Assembly: GCA_964036295.1 (NCBI GenBank)
Contig: OZ038466.1
Location: 3,658,001-3,722,000 of the forward strand
Direction of reading: 5' to 3'
From: Plumapathes pennacea
Taxonomy: Eukaryota; Cnidaria; Anthozoa; Antipatharia; Myriopathidae
Length of the DNA stretch: 64,000 nt
Shown here: positions 29,736 through 41,500 of the stretch, piece after piece
Numbering within the stretch: the first letter of the stretch is position 1
How the letters are laid out: every line of letters starts with the position of its first letter
The notes under the pieces: model-generated
Seen by the model: only the letters and a program-made list of their open reading frames with translations
Database searches by the model: none
Told to the model about the DNA's origin: nothing
Made by a program: the position numbers and the translations under genes

Positions 29736-32641
29736 ATGGCGGCAGCACGGATTAGAAACTCAGATTGGGAAACCGACGAAGAATTGAAGGGCGATATGCA
29801 GAAGTATGTGATGCAGAACCTTCGAAGACAAGAGATATTAGATTTCTTGATGCGAGATTATCCCCAATATGCGTGGAGCCTTCCTACTTTGAGCATAAGA
29901 ATGCGTGAATTCGGCATCAAGTACGTCGATTATAACATCAATGTAGATGATGTGAAGAAGGCTGTTGAAGCCGAAATCGACGGACCAGGGAAGCTTTTGG
30001 GCTACCGATTAATGCACCGCAAAGTTCGTGATCAGCACGGTCTAGCCGTTCCTCGTGGCCTTGTTTATGATGTGATGACAGACGTGAACCCAGAAGGTCT
30101 CCAAGGAAGAGGGAATGTTGGACAGGCAAAAAGGAGAAGAAGAGGGCAAACTGGAACACTATCTTCAATGGTATTTTTTTTTTGTAATTAAAAAATTGTT
30201 GTGTTAGCTTTCCTATTAAGTTGTTATTGCGGATCAAGTAACTTTTACGCCACCCCTGTCCCTTGTAGAACGAGATATTACCAAAGAACGAGTCATTTTA
30301 GAACGAGAAACCATAAAACTATAACGTGTGGTGTTATTTTAGAGTTTTCTCGTTCTAAAATGACTCGTTCTTTTGGTAATATGCTTACTGTTTTTTCTTT
30401 TGTATTTTTGCGAACTTGCTTCCTGATTTGTGGTGCTATTATTTATACAGGGCCCAAATCATACCTTCTCAGGCGATGGCCACGACAAACTTATGGGTTT
30501 TACACGGGACAGGTTTCCTTTGGCTATTTATGGTATGCAGGACGTATTCAGCAGTAAACTCCTCTACTTGAAAGTTTGGATTTCAAATTCAAACCCAAAT
30601 TTAATCGGAAGGTGGTATTTACAGCATCTGTACCAGACCAGAGGTGAGAAAATCCCATCCTGACCACTGCACATCTTTCTTAACAAGGATGATATTAGCA
30701 CAAACAATTATTTAACTAGACAATCCTAGACAACATTGTGTGGGACACAGTATCCTGAGTGGCTATCAACTCACAGATTCAGTGGTTATGTATCCCCCCT
30801 CCCCCTGAAAATGTTGAAGACATAAACTTGACAATGCACACACAGTATGTCTTTGTTCTCTGCTGTCCATCATTGAAATGGGAGGGGGGTAGGGGGAGTG
30901 TGATTGTCATGTGGCAGGCACAAATCATGATTGTGTGTAGGTTTCAGAATTTTCATCCTGCAATATTTTATTTGATCTCACCACCATGTTCTTTGATCAA
31001 CAGTCATCAGCTCCCGTTTACGACTGGACAGAGGAACTGAAACTGGCCAATTGGCCACTATCCATGCCTTCTTAAGAGGTGCTCAAGGTGGCTGTGACAA
31101 TCCAGAGGCCACTGTGCTATATGGCTCATCAACCAGTAACAAGGTTTGCAAAAGGATCAATATTACACATCAGAAAAGCAGGAAATCTCAGACAAGTAAT
31201 TATTGGAACACCCCCTTCTCCTAGTTCAAGGTTGGGTTAAAAAAGTTCTCACTACTGTAGTTTAACTCACTTGCCACCTCCACCTCCAACATTGAGGAAG
31301 GGGAAATGCTAACAGTGTTCCAGGAATTTGTTAAAGAATGCATGGCTTAGTTGGGGTTTAAGGTGAAAAATCAACAGCACTTATGGTTTATGTTTTGTCA
31401 TTAATTCCTTATATTCATAATTACACATTGTGGTTGCAGATTGAGAGGTGGTGGAGAGAGCTTCACCATCGTCTTGAAAAATACTTCAAGCAATAACTTT
31501 CGATGCTGTTTGATGAAGGCCTTTATGATCCAGACAACCAGCGAGATAGGTACATGTTATGATTGATTATGATGTGGTAGATGGCGGATCTTTGAGTCAC
31601 TTTAAACTGAAACTTTTTTTAACTTTTTAAGTTTGTTCAAGAGTAAACTTATTACAACTTACTTTTCAAGTTTAATATAAGGGAAAACTAGTACTTGGAA
31701 GGACTGCCTAAAAGTGCCATACAAGTTGAGACCTAATCCAGGATTAGCCTAATTGAGCTTTGAACAACTGGGCCCATGCTTCTAAAAATAACTCTTTTTT
31801 TTAAGGGACCTCTTGGCTTTTGTGTACATCCCAATCCTACAGAAAGAGCTTGATATATTTTGTGAGACAGTATGGAATCCTCATTGCATCAGATATCAGA
31901 AGGATGCCCAAATACCAAAAGGCATCCCAAATCACCTTTACAGCTTTCCTGAAAAATATTCAGCAATAGACTGTGGTAAGGTGTATTACAAATATTATTT
32001 TGATAATGACTAAAAATGGTCATTTTTGTATAAAATGATGAAATTCAGAATTTATGTAGGTCCTCTCAGAGTGATCTGCACAAAGTCTTACATTGTATAT
32101 TTGTTTTGGGTATTGGAAGACGTTTTTGTTTAAAGTGCATACATGGCCAAACTTATAAAATAACTCAGATTCTACATGTAATGTTTAATAAACAAGCAGT
32201 AGTACTAGTGTTTATCAGATTTAAAACCATGAGGGTACAGTCCGAGAACTGCAAGAACATGCAATGTAAGTAAATTGAGTGGCTGCAAAAACTGAACTTC
32301 CAAAAGTTTAATGTTCTGAAATTTTTATAAAAAATCATATGGAATTTGCCAATGAAATAATTTATTTATATTTTGTTGCTGAGCTACAGTATTGCATTTG
32401 ATTCAGCATAATTATGTCCTGTAGGGTTTTTAAATTTACTTTTTTTGTAACACAAGGATGGCCACTTTCACAAGAAGCACTTGATGAAGTAGCTGAATTG
32501 TCCGGTGTGCTTGAAGAAGACGACTATTTGAATCCCGGGGTTAGGGAGAAATGTGAAAGGATAATCCCAGAACTTTCTGATGTGAAAAGTAGAGATGCAG
32601 CAGAAACCTACTTGTTCTTAAAGGCACACTACAAGGAATAA
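29736..32641 (+). pseudogene. Integrase-core (DDE) transposase of the 5.3-kb transposon, one internal stop
   Basis: Exons read: 29736-30170, 30451-30643, 31004-31143, 31440-31549, 31806-31975, 32457-32641; all GT-AG, phases consistent, 410 residues if the stop is ignored. The N-terminal third is basic and helix-rich, possibly DNA-binding, and ends in KRRRRGQ. The catalytic core matches a family of animal and fungal integrase-like proteins: first aspartate in GDGHDKLMGF, second in RLDRGTETGQ, glutamate in IERWWRELHHRLEKYF. A TAA codon at 31494-31496, 18 codons into the fourth exon, interrupts the frame just after the glutamate motif. The frame continues cleanly afterwards to a natural stop, so decay is recent or the stop is an allele or error. 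The ATG at 29736 has good context; an in-frame ATG at 29685 lies in the terminal repeat. AATAAA at 32680-32685. Confidence 0.82.
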
Positions 32642-32670
32642 GACTGGAAAATATACAAATTACATTGTAG

Positions 32671-32685
32671 TTTATTTTCAATAAA
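32671..32685. terminator. Abutting poly(A) signals of the two convergent transposon genes
   Basis: AATAAA on the plus strand at 32680-32685 is 39 bases after the transposase stop. AATAAA on the minus strand (TTTATT at 32671-32676) is about 170 bases after the kinase stop. Cleavage downstream of each would give transcripts with overlapping 3' ends. Confidence 0.65.
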
Positions 32686-32847
32686 GTCAACCTTTGAATG
32701 AATATGAAAATATGTTCTCAAAATTAACAACCTTAACAAAAAATATGTTTGTCTATAGGAACATTACTATAGTACAGCTTTTCAGTTAACATTAACATTA
32801 AGTTTCCTGATACTACCCTAGACCATTTTCAACACATTGGTCAACAA

Positions 32848-34464
32848 CTAGATATCAGAGACCATCATTTTGCAAAACTTGTTGCAAGTATGTTCATCTA
32901 AAAAGTGATAAATACTGACTGTGGACAGGTTGCCACAACAAAAGTAGATCTCATCTTCTTCACCTTCTGCAAATAGTTCCATGGTAGCAATTTCTGGGTC
33001 GTACAAGGAATATCCTGATCCTTGGATGTCTAGTAGCATTAGCTTTTGATTTGCAAGTGTGTAGGTATAATGTACCAAACATTGTGCTTTCTCAAAGATC
33101 TCATTAAATGCTGGATCAGAATCATTGGGAGGTTTGATACAATTGCCATCATTATTTACATACTTGGCAAATATTCCAGGAACATATTCCTCCACTGTGA
33201 CTGGCTTATCTTTGAATTTTGAGTAATATACTCTGTTGTACACAAATGACTCTCCAAATTCAGTAGGAGTTTTTGATGTGAACTTCTTTGTTAATTCTCT
33301 TGCAACTGTGTGCATTTGCACTTGTTTCCTTGTATGTACCTCTATGTCAGACTTTATAACATTTTTGATACTGGATTTAGCCTTTTCATTGTACATTTTT
33401 ATGACCCATTTCTGGCCAGAACTACCCTGTGTGCATTTATAAGCATCTCTGAATGCTCCAGAGGCAAATTTATCCTCATCAATGGTGAGATCAAGGGACT
33501 TGACTATTTTCCATTCCCTCTTTACAAGATCAAATGACTCAACATCTAATACTACCCTTGTTGTAGAGATGGGCTTTACAAATTTACCAGCTCCAAGGAG
33601 TTGGTCAATGGATACTGATCTTGGGTAGTTGGAATGCATACTTACAGATGCAACTGAGGTGCTTGCAAACTTGATGCGCTTTGCTGGTCTGGAGGGACCA
33701 TGTATATTATCATCTTCATCACCACTTTCTGGCAAGGTAAAAGGCTCACTTTGCACTTCGTCTTCCTCTGGCTCAAGGTTCACAACAAATCGTACAAGGT
33801 AGACCTAATGATAACGTAAGCAATATGCAAGAGGCATGACATCTTTACAACAACTTTCTATTTACATAGAAGACATAGAAGAGGTTGGCCAATTGCACTT
33901 TATCTGCTACAACAAGCTTGTTGTGAGCCCAAATTGTTTGACGAATTACGTGGAATCATCTGACATCTGACTCGATTTACTTTATAGTTATCTCAGATGC
34001 AAAGCACCAACTGTAATTTTGCCATTGATTATTAATACCATGTAATTATGTGCTTGAATAATAAACGTTGTTGTTGTGGAAGATTAACCAGAATGGACCG
34101 ACACAGTGATACATTCATTGCTTACCTTGTCTTTACGATGAGGTATTTGGTTTATGTTTGTACACGAAGGTCCCTTGTTGGTTACGAGTATATCACATGA
34201 ACCCACGGGCATTCCAAAGTGGGCAGCACACGAGCTTTTTAAGTTTCCGAGCGTTAGTTCATCAAACATAAACTCCACGAATTCCCTGGGCTGCACTGGT
34301 CGGTAAGTTTGTTTGTTGTCCGGCTCAGCCATCAACCTCTGAACAATAAGTTCCCGCGGAGCTCCTCCGGCACCTTTTCCACGTCCAGCTTGGTTTTGCT
34401 TTGTTCTTTTATCGCTCATTTTGGCTTGGAGTTCCTTCCAAACCCTATTCATTTTTGGAGGCAT
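32848..34464 (-). CDS. Transposon-borne alpha-kinase (atypical protein kinase)
   Basis: Two exons, 34126-34464 and 32848-33804, 431 residues from the ATG at 34464; a repeat-encoded ATG at 34506 would add 14. Residues 1-45 are basic. Residues 55-120 (REFVEFMFDELTLGNLKSSC onward) form a compact unidentified domain cut by the intron. An acidic linker and KRIKF nuclear-signal-like run follow near 145-160. The alpha-kinase catalytic domain then shows SGAFR near 229, lysine in WVIKMY at 249, LLDIQGSGYSLYDPEI at about 370-385, GNLS at 404 and HTCNKFC at 418-424, the zinc-binding end typical of eEF2 kinase, myosin heavy-chain kinases and TRPM6/7. Alpha-kinases phosphorylate Ser/Thr within helices. 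The frame is fully intact, unlike the partner transposase. Its role in the element is unknown. Confidence 0.85.
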
Positions 34465-34490
34465 ATCGCTCAACTCGCACGTGCACCAAT

Positions 34491-34766
34491 AGTACTTGCA
34501 AAGCATTGTGGTCTATTATAACGATGGGCCACGTCTGGACTTGTGATTTTTTTTTCTCGGTTATTTTTTTCTCTCTTTGTTTTTTTATCTTGCTTTTTTT
34601 GTTTTGATTTTTTTTCTCGGTTTTATTTTCTGATTTTTTTTCATTTTCTTTGTTTTTTTTTTGTCTGTTTTTTTTTTTGTCGTTTTTTTTTTTTAATTTC
34701 AATATTTTTTCTTAGTTTTTTCTTCAGTTTTATGTTAATTTGCTATTATAACGATGGGCCACCATA
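34491..34766 (-). repeat. Right terminal inverted repeat of the 5.3-kb transposon
   Basis: Reverse complement of the left repeat with the same tip, tract and inner 20-mer. The inner ATG (34506) is in frame with the alpha-kinase, so both element genes may begin with the same repeat-encoded MLCKY residues or use the ATGs further in. Confidence 0.9.
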
Positions 34767-34772
34767 CTATTG

Positions 34773-35583
34773 CTACTGGCTGCAACACTCAGGCTCATAT
34801 TCGTGAATATTCTTCTTTTATTCGACAAGCGACACTGAAGCATTTACCACATATATCTTAGTACTTGGAAGGCATGGTGAAGGTGAGAAATTGTTAACGT
34901 ACCATATAATAACTATTTGAGGCATTGTACTTAATGATATTATAAGCAAGAAAATCTTGTGATCGAACTGAGTTAAGTTGTTTAACACACAGTTCAACTT
35001 TCTCTCTGTCTCTCACAAGAGATACAAAGTGATTGGAGAAGTTGGCAACCTTCTCAGATAAAAGCTGATTGAGCCAAGTCAAGGAGTTCCTTGCGAACTT
35101 TCAGTGATATCTTATGCAAAGTACGGCATCCAGCCGACTCCGCGAATAGCCAATAATAATTCGAATATAATGTGAATAGCCAATAATAATAATGCCAAAA
35201 TGGTGCGCATGTGCATATCGGGGTCGTGTATAGTGACGTCATGAGTCGTGTGACTTTCGTTTTGCGCCATTTTGAATATATAATGTATGATACTATTCAG
35301 AATATGACGTGCCAGAATAGCCAATATATAAACCACCTATAAGCCACTTTCACAGCAGTCATGCGCAGTAGCAAAATCAGTTCTTTTTACTGCTCGTATA
35401 AACGAGTGTATGTCAAATAAATATATCTGCCGAGCTTGATTTTGTTTCTACAAATTGCATTATGAGCCTCAAAGAAACAGTTTTCCACTCTGCCCGCCAC
35501 GTGGCCCGGCTTACCCTCGCAAACTGCGCATGACTGTGAAAGGAGCTCATTGTACCTGAACAAAAGGGAAACTGCCGCTGCTG
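34773..35583. other. Spacer between transposon and SLC5 gene
   Basis: AT-rich. It includes a degenerate copy of the TTAACCCTTTCACTCCCAAG-type element (about 34980-35075) and a short duplicated phrase, GAATAGCCAATAATAATAAT, near 35140-35195. I see no gene; the 3' UTR of the SLC5 gene probably extends into it. Confidence 0.5.
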
Positions 35584-38500
35584 CTAGAATGATGTGGACA
35601 TTAGAACGGTTCCTTCTTTTTGCTGCTGCTCCTCGAGAACGTCGTCTTCCATCTTGTCATCATACTCGAGATCCTACGTCATGATACCAAAAATGACGTC
35701 ATTTGCCTCTTGTTTCAAAACGAGCCTTAGTAACCATTTAGCACTGAGCCTCGTTTTGGCGTATTGATTATAGCAGAAATTGACCAATCGACTCCTAATC
35801 ACTGAATAAAGGTGAAGCTACATTCACACTGAAAGGAAGGACCATCTTAATTGAAACTCCCGTTCGTTTTTGGAGATGAAGGAATAAGTGAAAAAAAAAA
35901 ATCCTGAATCAGGGATTTTGAAAAACTATTTTCAACAAACCATTTATCTTACCTCTCCCTTGTTCAACTCAATTTCTTCGCTACTTTGATAACTTGAACT
36001 TGCACTGCAGGGAAGACAATATCTCATATGGAACAACAGTCTGGGATCCACATCCTCAGGTCGATGGTCTCCTAAAACAAAACAATCAAGCAAACAAGAA
36101 ATGGATAATGAGACAAAGAGGAAAATACTTCTTAAAGCGAGGTTTTCAAACACGGCTCCAAAAGTGGACACTCTCGAAAACGACGCATTTCCAAATCAAA
36201 ATGAATTAAGTGCGGACGGGCAACGTCATAAAGAGAACTTTTTAAAAACGCACGAAAACATGTCAGTGTGGACGTAAGCCTAAAAACCGTGATTGTCAAA
36301 CACAAAACGCTTCAGAAAGTACCACAGAACTACAACGTTAAGCTATCTTACCAGGAAATAAGACGCTGACTATCAGCCCAACAATGAATGTGATGCCAAA
36401 ACAGACAGTGCTGTACCAGAGAAAAGACAGTTTGTACAAGGACAGGCCGTCATATTCAGTCGGAACAGCTGCTGTGGTGTTGGAGAAGGTCGAGTTTGTA
36501 CAACCGCTGGTGGAACGTGGCGCTAAATCGACTGGAGGGCGCTGAAGCTGACTGCCGATGCCAACCCACAAACCCATGGCGAAACCAAATAACATACCAA
36601 CACACACACCCTGAGAAGCAAAGGGAATAAAACAGTTCACAAGCAAGTACAACTTCTAATTTAAAGGCCATGTCACTCGACGCAATGTTTCTTGCAACTT
36701 GCAACGCAACGCCGTTGCGAGACAAGCTGCAGTTCAAGAAATTGCGCCGTGCAAGTTTCAACGCAACAAGTTTGAGAGGCAAGTTGCAGAAAAAATTGTC
36801 CCGTGTGATATGGCCTTGAAACTCAGTAATTATAACTAACAGACAGAAAAGGATTTAGAGATACGATCCACACTTGGAGGATGAAGAAAATTATCACTTG
36901 GTGGTGAAGAACTCTAAACTCCTCGGCGTGAACGAAATTAATTTTCTCCGTTCAATCTCTTATAAAGTTATTTATTTTGTTTTACCTCAAGGAAAACACA
37001 GCATTTGAGAGCTTGATTTTCGGCGCGTTTTCCTGCTCAACTCGGCCAAAATGGAGTAACGTACCGAAACAAGTGTAACAAGTTTTTTCAGAGCGTTTAG
37101 TTGACAAAGAGAACAACTGGTTAATACAGGTTGGTTCAATCGGGCTTTAACCCTTTCACTCCCAAGAGTGATCAACTTCAATTTTCTCCTTCAGTCTCTC
37201 ACCAGAGATATAACATACAGTAGAGAGAACTTAGTTTTTGATACCTTGCTCAGATGAAAACTGATTAAACTATCAATTCTCACTGCATCAATTATACATT
37301 TTCTTCTAAAAGGTTGAGAGAATCTGCATTTTGAACTTGGGAGTGAAAGGGTTAAACAACTCGGCCTTGGCTCGTACCTTGGAGTTAGCTCGACGAGTCA
37401 ACATTCCGAGACAGAATGCTCCCACGACTGGACCACCGACAACTCCAAAAACGCGGTAAAATGTCTGCAAAAATCAGGACAAACAAAATATGGAGAGATG
37501 AGGTCTGCAGTGCCCAAGACCTCCCCGGGGAGCCATCCCTGTACACTCTGTATATTCCAACCTTACAACTGTATTACGATCCATTCCTCCTTACCTGAAG
37601 AATTGCTCCAAGTTTGGTGGCCAGGAACGAAAGACCAATAACGAATACTCCGAAAGCAAGGGCTGAAAAGATGAATTACGAACGTTATCAATGTACTGTA
37701 TGGTACTCTCGTGCTATTTTAGATTTTATAATTTCTACTGTAATGGGCAAAGAAAGATCCAGCTATTCTAATACTGACATCGTGATCACACTGGACAATT
37801 TTAAGTCCTTGATGACCCAAAGAATCGGAATGGAGTAACAGAATAACGACTCAAAACTTCCACTTTGCAAAACAAAAAATAATGTACATGTACGTGAATG
37901 TATGCCGGTGTGCATTTGTATATATGTACATTAGTGCATGAGTCTGCGGGTATGCGTGTGTGTGACGTCTTTCACAACTAACAGTGATCAAAGCCAAATT
38001 TCTCCTTTCAGTTTACAATCATCTGTACCAAGGACGGTGTGGAGAAAACAGTTTGCAGAACATTCTAAATTCTCCCAACTCAAATTCCCTACAAATTCTC
38101 TTGCATCAGTTGGGAGATCTTAGGTTCAGATATTTACAGGGCATTGAGGCATCATATTATCATGTCATATCATCAGTCATTACCAAAGCACTTGGAATAC
38201 AGCGTGGCCCTCTTGTCTGACAACTCTTTGTTCTGGTACTTCATGAATGGTTTAATGATGTCCTGCAGCACCACAGCAGCCAAAGAGTTCAGACCCGATG
38301 ACACCGTGCTGAGTAAATATACACATGCTCTACACATGAGAAAAAGCTAACCAGTGAAGGTGGAGCACTGTTCACATAGTTTGTCATAGTTGTATCTTTT
38401 TGTATGGTATTTATTGTGCATGGAAAAGTCCTAGATGCTGCACAGTCTGTATGTGCATTTCTTTGGCCCAAAAACTTCATGCGCTTTGGAAGGCAGATAA

Positions 38501-41500
38501 ACAGAAAGGAACATGTTAATTGATTGATTGGTTGACTGATTAATTGACTCAGAGAATTATCGAACAACTTATTGATTGATACATAAAAGATAGGAGTCCC
38601 TAAATATGAATCAATTATTTTGCTTTGCAAGAAATTGCCTCACCTTAATGTTCCACTAAAAAGACAAGCCATGAATAATCCTGGCACTCCATGTAAATCC
38701 TCAAGCACTTGCATTACAAAGTATGGCAGGATCTGAGAATAGAGCAGTTGACTAATATTATCCAATATTATCATATTTGCATCAACTGACTGATTCTATC
38801 ATGCAGGAATAGATTGATCACTACCCTGCAGTCATCAAAATTTTTCAAAAACTATCACTACCCCGTGGTCATAAAAAATTTCCAAAAAAGTTTACCATCC
38901 TGTGCTCATCAAACTTTTTTGAAATATTTCACCACCTCAAAATTTTCCAAAAATTTTCACCACCTTGCAGTCATCAAATTTTTCAAAAATTTTCAACACA
39001 CCACAGTCATCAAAATTTTCCAAAAATCTTCACCGCCGGTGTGATGCCTATCTGAACCCAGTGGTATATTTGCCTTTACAGATGTATTACCTGGTCAGCA
39101 CTGCTGATGTGTTTCATAGCAATGGGGTCACAGTCGTGATAAAAGGCATAGATGACACAGCCACACAATGCACAAAGTGACACAGCCAGTATACTTAAGG
39201 GACAGTTGATCCACACGGAACTGACAAAAAAAGAAAAAATCAAGTTACATTGTACTATGTTGTTTTACGTTTTACATTTATTCAAAGATACTAAACCTCT
39301 ACAGCAGTCAACAGATCCAATCTTGGTTTTTATCCAGTCCTGCCTGAAGGGTACTTACATCTGTGCGTCTTGGTCTGACTTCGCTGACAAGAACCTCTGG
39401 ACTGCTGTTTGATTGACAGCCCACAAGGGCAACAAGCCAATAGCACCACCAATTATCAAACTCCAGATGGACAGCCTCTGAGTGGGATCTGGATTGAACC
39501 TAAAAGTGCAAAGAAATAAACCTTTAAATGTTACAGCTTGTGGTGCAGGTGTACCATAAGTATAGATAAAATCTGACTGAAAAGTATGAAGAGAGTATTT
39601 ACTCAAAAAATTTGAGGCGATCTCCCTTCTCCATCAGACCCCAGACGCGCCCAAACCCTCCCACTTCTTCACTGCCTTTGATGACAACTGCTACCAGACC
39701 TCCAAGCATCACCAGCGCTTGAAAGACGTCATTCCAAATCACTGCCTTCATACCTCCCTGAATTAGACACAAAAAGATGGTGTAGTCAGAAAACACTGAT
39801 ATCTTATCACAAATTACATGTCAATAGTACATATTAGGAAAAATACAAAAATTAGACTCACAAACTAACATATGGTGCAGATATTACATTGTGGCCTAAT
39901 AAAATAAAATAAAAATACATACCTAAAATAAATTATCTTTCCCAGCCCTCCCAAGTTAGTAGAGCATTTATATATCAGTCTTATACTCACAATAGTGGTG
40001 TAAAAGGTGCAAACCACTCCAATGGATAAAATTGACACCCAGACAGGGAATCCAGTGACTGAAACACAACAACCAGAAAGACACTCAATATAACCAGTGA
40101 TCAGTCTTTGAAATGTCTCTATTACCTTCAAAAAGCATGTCATAAAGCAAAATGTGAGACATAATTAAGGAACTTTCTTCCATGCCAAGGGAAAGATCCC
40201 ATTTGATCAGTGTTCATGGCAGACTCACCTGCTTCAAGTGCCAAAGATGGGCCATACAACACTATAGCCATGTATAAAGACTGTGAACATGGTGGAACAA
40301 AGTATTAAATTTTGCAGTCAAGTTTCATTCCTGAAAAGAACTCATGATACAAACATTTTAGACAAAATTATAAGACTAGTTAAAGAATGTTTAGTCACTG
40401 TATACAGTTCAATCAACTTTCATTTGATTAATATAAAGTTATCTAGTAAATTATTACCAAGTTGTATTCCATTTAACTGCATGATATAAATCAGGGTGGG
40501 AGGGCTAATTCTATTTTTCATAACAAAACAAAATAAACAAAAATATATAACATACCAAAGATAATATAAAACAAAACAAAATGAAACAAAAATAAACTAT
40601 TGACAATTATTTGAAATACTGAAAAATATATAAAGGAATATTGTTGGCTCTTGAGAAAAACTGACACATCAAAACCAATATTCAAAGGGTATTATATGTT
40701 TATTTAACAAGAAGTACCGTTTGAATGATGAATAACAGGCTGCCTATAGTACGGACTACACCAGAGAAACGTCTCTCCAAGTACTGAGGAAGAAACATGT
40801 CAAATAACTATTTTACCATCAAAAGTGAAAGTTGGCTTTCACTCAATTAACTTTCGTCTGAGGAATTCTTAAAATAATATTTTGAACTGAAATGTTAAAA
40901 ACATTTGAGGCTTCATTAGCCGGTAAAGCTAAACTGGAATTGTAAGAGTCTTTGAGATGATGGAAAGAGAAAAAATAGCTTAATTTTTGTAGAAAAGAAA
41001 GAGAGAAAAAATTAAGATTTTTTTTTTATCATTTCTTGATATTTTGGTACTACATGTTAAGCAACAGTTGGGTCAACAATAATTGAAAGAATTCATATCT
41101 GTCACATTTAATGATAAATTAGATTTTTTTTCCTTTTTGGCCTGCACGCGTTATGCATGACTATTTAACTTCAATCGATTGTTTGATTGATGACAAACTC
41201 TTTAAAGCCTGGTTCACACGAGTAAAGCAAGCGCAAACGCAAACGCAAGCGCAAGCGACCGGTTCACACGGTAAAAATTGTGAAGCAAGCGCAAACGCAA
41301 GGGCAAGAGAATGGGAACGTTTTCATTCTCTTGCGCTTGCGTTTGCGCTTGCTTTACCGTGTGAACCAGCCTTAACAGATAATCCCGGCCCACTTTTTCT
41401 ATAAACATGATCACAAAGGCGTATGACCTTCACGGGATCATTCAGAAAACAATATTATCCTAATTTGCTATAAATATGCAAAAATATACAACACGCGTAC

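Larger units (their letters stand above)
29426..34766. mobile_element. Complete 5.3-kb DNA transposon carrying an integrase-type transposase and an alpha-kinase
   Basis: The terminal inverted repeats are 29426-29700 and 34491-34766, nearly identical, beginning TATGGTGGCCCATCG. The host hexamer CTATTG is duplicated exactly at 29420-29425 and 34767-34772. Each terminal repeat has the 20-mer GTGGCCCATCGTTATAATAG twice, at the tip and about 230 bp inward, with an A-rich (left) or T-rich (right) tract between. Two genes start at the inner edges of the repeats and converge: a DDE integrase-core protein (29736-32641, plus) and an alpha-kinase (32848-34464, minus). Their poly(A) signals lie within 15 bases of each other. 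A 6-bp duplication and rve-type catalytic core recall the IS3EU superfamily as I remember it; this is unverified. The kinase cargo is not something I know from any described element. Confidence 0.88.
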
